Of a stretch of 64,000 nt of DNA, positions 58,210 to 64,000 are shown in pieces. This DNA comes from Xestospongia bergquistia (lineage: Eukaryota; Porifera; Demospongiae; Haplosclerida; Petrosiidae): positions 2,490,001-2,554,000 of the forward strand of contig OZ014413.1 in NCBI GenBank assembly GCA_963965975.1, read 5' to 3'. Numbering within the stretch: the first letter of the stretch is position 1; each line of letters begins with the position of its first letter. The notes beneath the pieces were generated by a model, which saw nothing but the letters and a program-made list of their open reading frames with translations, was not told the DNA's origin and searched no databases. Made by a program: the position numbers and the translations under genes.

Positions 58210-59625
58210 ATAAACATATTAATTACTACTTACTTGTGGTAGCCATTGATTCAACATCATTATAAACATGTGTTTGACAAGTAGATGACAATGTATCAGT
58301 TCCTAATTTTCTGATGAAATAAAATGAAGTCAACTATGATTATCTACTCTTCAATTTGTTTTGTCTGACACTAAATACTTTCTATAAATAAAGAGAACAT
58401 TCATTAAACAAAGAAAATAAATGATATATATTATACATGAACAATTGAACTAGAAGAAATGATATTATAATTGTATACTTAAGAAAGTGCACATCTTTTA
58501 TATAACATAGGGTTCAATTCAGTGTTATGATCAATGACTAGAATATAACCTGCCTGAGGTTGGTCAGGTTCAAGTTGTGGCTGACAATACAAATTTGTGT
58601 TTCAATCAATTTTTATATAGGTATGATATAATTGAAAAGTATCAAAGTGTTACAATTGCACAAGGCTAGTGTTATTTTTTATAAAGATATCAGAGATAGT
58701 TGACAAATCAGTACATGTCAAATTGAAAGTTTTCCTTAAGTCACATGTTAAAAGAACAAGGAAATATTATGCAATATTATCTTTACATATAATTTATATA
58801 ACTACCTCTAAATAAATTTATCAACATCTTCATTATACACAGTTACATGGTTATAACAACAACATAATTGATCATTTGGCTGTTGATTATCATTACAATG
58901 CCAAATCTTGGTCCAACTCCATTCAATATTAGTAATACTACAATATTGCATATAAACTCATTTTATACTTTATTTAATTTCTTAAATATGCAAAATGTAT
59001 GATAGCAGCATTTCTCTGCAATTTTCACATTATGAAAGAGAATCATTGTTTGTAAAATGAATGGACCACACTCCCCAAAGTACTACTTATACTCAATATC
59101 AGTTTTAAGTGTATATAGTAATAAATCTTTTAGGCCAATATATTCCACTAGACATCTGGAATATAGGCATTGCTACTGCAACTTGATCTTTAAGTACTAT
59201 ATGCATAATGGCTAACTTGGACAATATATTAAACTGCTTGTATTGACAGTTTCTGTGGTTATGTATACATATAAATTTTCTTAATGTCAAAATTATAAAT
59301 GATCTATCAATGTAGATAATCATTATTACACTATCAATTTTTTTCTAATAGCATACAAGATAATGTCAACTATTTTGTTATAGTATTTTAAAGATATATA
59401 TTCTAAATTACAAGATCTTTTTGGCAATCAAAGTTATAAAAACAATACAATTTATATTTGACACCATATTTTATATTTTAATTTTGTTTGTCCATTATTA
59501 ATTTCTATGTATTTTATGTCAACATCTAAATCAGAAAGCAAACAATTGCCAACATATATTTAGCCAACTTCATAATAACACTCACTTCAAAGTTATTCAT
59601 TTTTGTGGCATGAACAAGCATAGAG
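57812..59625. other. A2 upstream spacer (copy before 59626)
   Basis: Parallels 6898-9301 and the two flanks in 43801-46910, but without the MITE. A (TA)n tract is at 58155-58205. The MITE position and the tract coincide, so the repeat may mark an excision or an ancestral empty site. No gene. Confidence 0.55.
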
Positions 59626-61161
59626 ATGAGTAGAATGTTTATTAACAAAAAGAGAATCCAATGTGTAAGCTATCGATCAGTATGGTTTCTTATTCTTTGG
59701 TATGCTTTGATGTACGCTCATATGAATTTAGTTCGATACTTTGCAGCAACCACCTATATCAACAGTCATGTGGATGGTGAAAAAGGTCATTCTATTTTCT
59801 TTGATATTGGATTCTGTCTAATTTTTTTCTTATTCTTTCTCTTTGGTCTACTTGCTGATGTAAGATTTGGTAGATATAAGACTATAATTACTGGTGTCTA
59901 TTTGTGTTTTCTCTCTTGGATAGTTTTCGGGTTTGCTGCTATAGTTAAGAGTTATAGCAATTTTAAAATGCTGTTTATGATACTCTATGTTCTTGGATAC
60001 ATTATAGAAATGATTGGATATAGCTGTTTTTTGTCTAATATTATCCAATTTACCATTGATCAAATACTGAGTGCTTCAACTGACAAACTCAGTGCCATCA
60101 TCTATTGGGACTTAGTGAGTATTCATATTGTGTATATCATTATTGAAATTGGACAATGTTCAATCAAACAGTTCGTCATAGTGTCTTATGTATTGTCAGG
60201 TATAGCTGTGACTACAGTCATTGTTAGTAATTGTCTTTTTAGACACTGGTTAGATACTACACCTCATATTATCAATTCTATAAAACTGATTGCTAATGTA
60301 ATGAAATATGCAGTTAAGAACAATTACCCTAAAAATCGTAGTGCTTTGACATACTGGGAGGAGGATTACCCTTCAAGATTAGACTTGGGTAAAGAAAAAT
60401 ATGGTGGACCTTTTACAGAAGAGCAAGCGGAGAATGTAAAAACATTGCAACGACTGATACCATTATTAATTTGCATAGTGGGCTATACTTGTGGACATGG
60501 ATTAAGATATAGTAGTTTTTCTAGCCTAAATCAACAACCTCAACTTCTACCTTGCTTTGTGTATAACAATTCAATACATTCAGTGGTAGCTGTATTTCTA
60601 ATTCTACTTTATCTTTTAATAATACATCCTTTCTTCAATAAATGTATTCCAAGTATGCTTAAGAGAATAGCTTTGGGGATGGTATTTATATTATTAACTC
60701 TACTTTACTATGTCATCATGTTTGCTAGTAAACAACATTTTCAATTGAACACATCATCTTATCATGTTGTTATTGCTCCTCAAATTTTAATTGGAATATC
60801 ATTTGCCTTGATTTTTCCAACATCAATAGAATTCACCATAGCTCAGTCTCCACATGAAATGAGAGGATTCATGATTGGACTTTGGTATGCTGCATTTGGT
60901 CTGGGATATGTCATTAGTATTAATGGAAAATACCCTTTTCATTGCACTGAAGATATTATTTGCCAAAGTATTTATTACTATATATTTAAAACTGCTGTTA
61001 TTGCTATCATGCTCATCGTCGTTATAATATTAGCCAAACGTTACAAATTACGAGTGCGAGAAAATGAAGTCAACATAAATCTGATTGCTGAGGAACATTA
61101 TGAGAGGTATTTTGAACAGGAAGTTGAATACAGGAGAGAAATAGAACTGTCAACAGATTAA
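59626..61161 (+). CDS. POT/SLC15-like 12-TM transporter, subfamily A2 (copy 3)
   Basis: 511 residues from the ATG at 59626 (MSRMFINKKRIQC). Very close to the A2 genes at 9302 and 46911 along the full length. FGLLADVRFGRYKTI, FTIDQ, LTYWEEDYPSRLDLGKEKYG, FTEEQAENVKT and EFTIAQSPHEMRG are present; the tail is intact (YKLRVRENEVN, EEHYERYFEQEVEYRREIEL), which shows what 46911 has lost. No E-x-x-E-R motif near TM1. Intronless. Leader TTTTGTGGCATGAACAAG is shared with 46911. Substrate unknown. Confidence 0.87.
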   Translation: MSRMFINKKRIQCVSYRSVWFLILWYALMYAHMNLVRYFAATTYINSHVDGEKGHSIFFDIGFCLIFFLFFLFGLLADVRFGRYKTIITGVYLCFLSWIVFGFAAIVKSYSNFKMLFMILYVLGYIIEMIGYSCFLSNIIQFTIDQILSASTDKLSAIIYWDLVSIHIVYIIIEIGQCSIKQFVIVSYVLSGIAVTTVIVSNCLFRHWLDTTPHIINSIKLIANVMKYAVKNNYPKNRSALTYWEEDYPSRLDLGKEKYGGPFTEEQAENVKTLQRLIPLLICIVGYTCGHGLRYSSFSSLNQQPQLLPCFVYNNSIHSVVAVFLILLYLLIIHPFFNKCIPSMLKRIALGMVFILLTLLYYVIMFASKQHFQLNTSSYHVVIAPQILIGISFALIFPTSIEFTIAQSPHEMRGFMIGLWYAAFGLGYVISINGKYPFHCTEDIICQSIYYYIFKTAVIAIMLIVVIILAKRYKLRVRENEVNINLIAEEHYERYFEQEVEYRREIELSTD

Positions 61162-61389
61162 CTTGATTTCACACGCACAGTCACTCACACATCAAAAAAA
61201 GTTATGTATTTTAAAACTAATTTGATATTAAGATGATAACTGTATTACTACTATTTCATTGTTAATTAGATTTGAAAATTTACTGATAAATAGATGTGAA
61301 AGAGACTGCAATCTGACTTTGTCAATACAAGCAGAGTATAATCTCTGTTTAAAAATGAGTAATAGACATTTTTAATGTTACAGTAGCAA
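61162..61389. other. Spacer after A2 copy 3
   Basis: Shortened version of the usual A2 3' spacer (compare 10838-11050); homology jumps into an A2' fragment at about 61390. Confidence 0.5.
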
Positions 61390-61601
61390 TAATTAGTATT
61401 TATATTTTTAAATCCACTTTATTATGTCATCATTTTTGTTAGTAAAGAATTAAACACAACACCTTATCATCCTGATTATTTTCCTCAGATTTTGAATGGA
61501 ATATCATTGGCTTTGATTTTTCTAACATCCTTAGAATTTACAATTGCTAGTCTCTACATGAAATGAGAGGATTGAATTGTGGTATGCTGCATTTGGTCTA
61601 G
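61390..61601 (+). pseudogene. Subfamily A2' transporter, internal fragment
   Basis: TM9 to TM11 only: AGTATTTATATTTTTAAATC, ATTTTCCTCAGATTTTGAAT, ATGAGAGGATTGAATTGTGG. Shares the deletion after ATGAGAGGATTG with the other A2' copies, so they descend from one already broken gene. Confidence 0.75.
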
Positions 61602-61979
61602 AAGTACAGATATAGAAACCATATCCACATTAATAGTGTGTCTAGCTCCTGATAAGAATTAACTTATAACATATTTAAATATGGATAATGGAATTAGATA
61701 AAAAGTTGTTTTATAGTAATAAGCTTTAAATTACTATGTTTCACTTTAATGTATCATATATTATTATAGGTTTGTGTATGTTCATGATACAGAAAGTTTA
61801 CTTCAAGTCATTTCTTAAACAAACAGAGTGTGTAATTATTTTGTCACTAATTTCAATATACATAGTCGTTGTATTATTATATAATTATCATTATGTATAT
61901 CTAGCATGGTTATAGAAACATAACATTTTTCCTTTTGGCTGTTAATTATTAAAGCAATGCCAAATATAGGAGTAACTCT
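61602..61979. other. Spacer, A1-type upstream DNA
   Basis: Parallels 34000-34990 in shortened form (AGATATAGAAACCATATCC, TTTTCCTTTTGGCTGTT), then joins the B pseudogene within its TM2. No gene. Confidence 0.5.
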
Positions 61980-63338
61980 AACATTGGATATTTGAATTTG
62001 GTCTAATATTTCTCATGTTTCCACTTTTTGGTCTTTTTGCAGATATAAAGACAGGTAGATATTTAACAATAATCACTGGTGTGTGACTTTTATTTTTGTC
62101 CTGGATATTTAGTGGGTTTGCTTTAATTGTTAATGTTTCTTTAAACTTAAAACCACTTTTCTTATCATTAATATTACTATCTTCAATATTTCAATCTGTT
62201 GGATATTGCAGTTTTCAATCAAATACTTTCCAATTCAATATTGATCAAGCTATTGGAGCTTCATCTGATGAACTAAGTGCTATTATATATTGGCACTTTT
62301 TGAGTGCATCAATAATTTGTAGTTTTATTAAAATTGGGCAGTGTATTATTAACAAGGAAGTATTTTTTGCTGTGTCTTATGTGCTATCAGGTCTGGTAGT
62401 ATCTACAGTAATTGCCAGTGACTACTTCTTTAAACACTGGTTAGATACTACACATCACATTGCTAACCCTATCAAGGTGATTGCTAAAGTACTCAACTAT
62501 CCTAGAAAAAACAAGTATCCCAGAAATTGTAGTGCTTTAACCTACTGGGAGGAAGATTATCCTTAACGACTAAGATATGACTAAAGAAAGATATGGTGGG
62601 CCTTTCTCAGAGGAGCAAGTAGAAAATGTCAAAACAATGCGATTAATTACATTGTTTATTTGCATCATTGGTGCTGTATATGCCAATGATATTGGATGGA
62701 GAAGCTACTTTTATCCTGTTGACAAAGATACTGTAACACACTTCATTTCTTGTTTCATGTTGAATAATTCACTGACTTACGTAGTAACAGCTGTTCTATT
62801 ACTCCTTTATCAACTTGTTATATATCCATGTTGTCATAAGTACATTCCTGGTATGTTAAAACGAGTTGGCTTAGGATTGGTATTTGCAGTATCTACTCCA
62901 ATTAGCCATCTGATTATGTTACTCATAAAGGAACATTTCAACATAGATAGTGGTATATATGAATATATTATACCACAAACGTTGAGTGCAATATATTATA
63001 TTTTAATTATCCCTACATTGATTGAGTTCATGATGGCTCAGTCTCCACAAGAAATGAGAGGATTTATGATTGGGTTATCATATACTGCAGCAGGACTGGG
63101 TTTTGCAATTAATATTGTTTATGAACATTCATTCCAGTGTAAAGCAGTTCATTGTCAAAAAGTTAACTTTTATCTATTCAAAAGTCTGATTGTTTTTATA
63201 ATCTTTATTGTGTTCCTGATATTAGCTAAGTATTACAAGTTACGTGTGAGAGAGAATGAAGTCAACATACATGTAATAGCTGAGGAACATTACGAGAGAT
63301 ATATTGAACAGGAAGTGGAATACAGGAGGGAAATGTGA
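61980..63338 (+). pseudogene. Subfamily B transporter, 5'-truncated and interrupted, 3' half converted
   Basis: Lacks TM1; begins in TM2. Lesions: TGA at 62084-62086 (sister has CAC), TAA at 62564-62566 (sister TCA), a one-base insertion just after that, and an early TGA at 63336-63338. 62087-62563 differs from the intact B gene at many positions; 62600-63335 is nearly identical to it. An ATG at 62577 opens a clean 253-codon frame for the second half (TM7-TM12 and tail), so a half-transporter could in principle be made. Confidence 0.8.
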
Positions 63339-63834
63339 CTATATATTCCTTGAATCAACAACTTGATATTAAGTCCATTTATTTCTACTTGCTTTCATTT
63401 TAGTGATGATTATATGTCCAATTTTCATACTCTATAAAAGTTAAAGTATTTGTTTATTTGGAAGCAACATCTTTTACTTTATCCTTGCTCATTAAAAATT
63501 TAATTGAATACTTTGTCCACAACTCATAAAAGAGGTAAAAAGATACAAATCATACAAGTCACTTGCTTCGCTTGGCTCCAGGCTCTAAATTTGTTATAAG
63601 TATTATTTTGTATTGTAAAATAATAAAAAATTGCTAGTGTGTATTTTTGTGTATTGGCAGAATCTGTAGTTTGTTTAAAAAAAGGTATATATGTCATAAC
63701 CTTTATGCATAATTTCATATTATAAAGAAGTATCATAACTAAACCTTACTAAAAGCTAAAGTGCAAGCATATAATACACTAACGTATTATATAAATAAAT
63801 ATATATATATACATCATATTATAGTTCTATTCAT
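63339..63834. other. Spacer after the last B pseudogene
   Basis: Parallels 56073-56585 (B 3' flank then A1 upstream DNA). No gene. Interrupted at about 63834 by unrelated G-rich DNA. Confidence 0.55.
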
Positions 63835-64000
63835 AGGGGTAGGAAAGGGGGGGGAGGGTGGGTTGAAGCCCTCCAACTTCAAATCAGGGGGGGCTAAGCC
63901 CCCCTGATTTGCACTCAATACTATTTACACAATAATACATTAGGCTGTATCTAGCTGTACCAATGACTTCTGCTACAGCGGACCGCATATTTTCAACCTT
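63835..64000. repeat. G-rich, hairpin-forming repeat or transposon end (runs off the window)
   Basis: Starts GGGGTAGGAAAGGGG and continues with more G runs, fitting a G-quadruplex pattern. It is followed by a hairpin with ~13-bp arms (63881-63893 and 63898-63910; AAATCAGGGGGG / CCCCCCTGATTT). Base composition differs sharply from the flank, and the paralogous spacer at 56585 continues without it, so it is an insertion. Confidence 0.65.

Noticed and set aside
59848..60063. Minus-strand ORF within A2 copy 3 (and a similar one within the B gene at 54572-54784)
   Set aside because: Antisense to well-supported coding sequence; arises from codon bias of the sense strand.

Overview
The window looks like nuclear DNA from an early-branching invertebrate, probably a sponge (demosponge such as Amphimedon). 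That is an inference from three things: very AT-rich sequence, intronless multi-copy transporter genes, and a short MITE whose ends start TA(C/T)(C/T)GTATTTC. No bacterial operon or Shine-Dalgarno logic is visible, and GTG/TTG starts upstream of the ATGs were not used.

Main content: a one-directional (+ strand) array of 12-TM transporters of a divergent POT/PTR (SLC15-like) type. Three subfamilies are distinguishable and named here A1, B and A2, with a fourth mostly dead one, A2'. Full-length genes: A1 at 2982-4523, 39673-41214 and 52062-53630; A2 at 9302-10837 and 59626-61161; B at 54561-56072. One A2 gene (46911-48344) is intact except for a nonsense codon that removes its C-terminal tail. 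About twenty pseudogenes and fragments fill the rest. The order A1 - B - A2 - A2' recurs: 2.9-13.5 kb, 28.3-33.5 kb, 39.7-50 kb and 52-61.6 kb, plus remnants at 20.5-25.5 kb. So the locus grew by repeated direct duplication of a multigene cassette, followed by decay, local tandem duplication, gene conversion and short inverted-template insertions.

Between the first and second cassettes lies an unrelated interlude. It holds a dead Ty3/Gypsy-type retroelement (14640-17879) arranged as a perfect-looking inverted repeat of about 1.19 kb per arm around a 15-bp centre, with a 3' LTR-like end. It is followed by two minus-strand genes (18436-19017, 19583-20194) for small LRAT/NlpC-P60-like proteins. 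One of these keeps the His and Cys expected of the active site and the other has lost the His.

Spacers are paralogous from cassette to cassette and contain two copies of one MITE, AT/GT microsatellites, a 53-bp minisatellite, a conserved E-box-containing block upstream of A1 genes, and orphan 5' ends of A1 genes. The window ends in a G-rich, hairpin-forming repeat inserted into a cassette spacer. No rRNA, tRNA or CRISPR was found.
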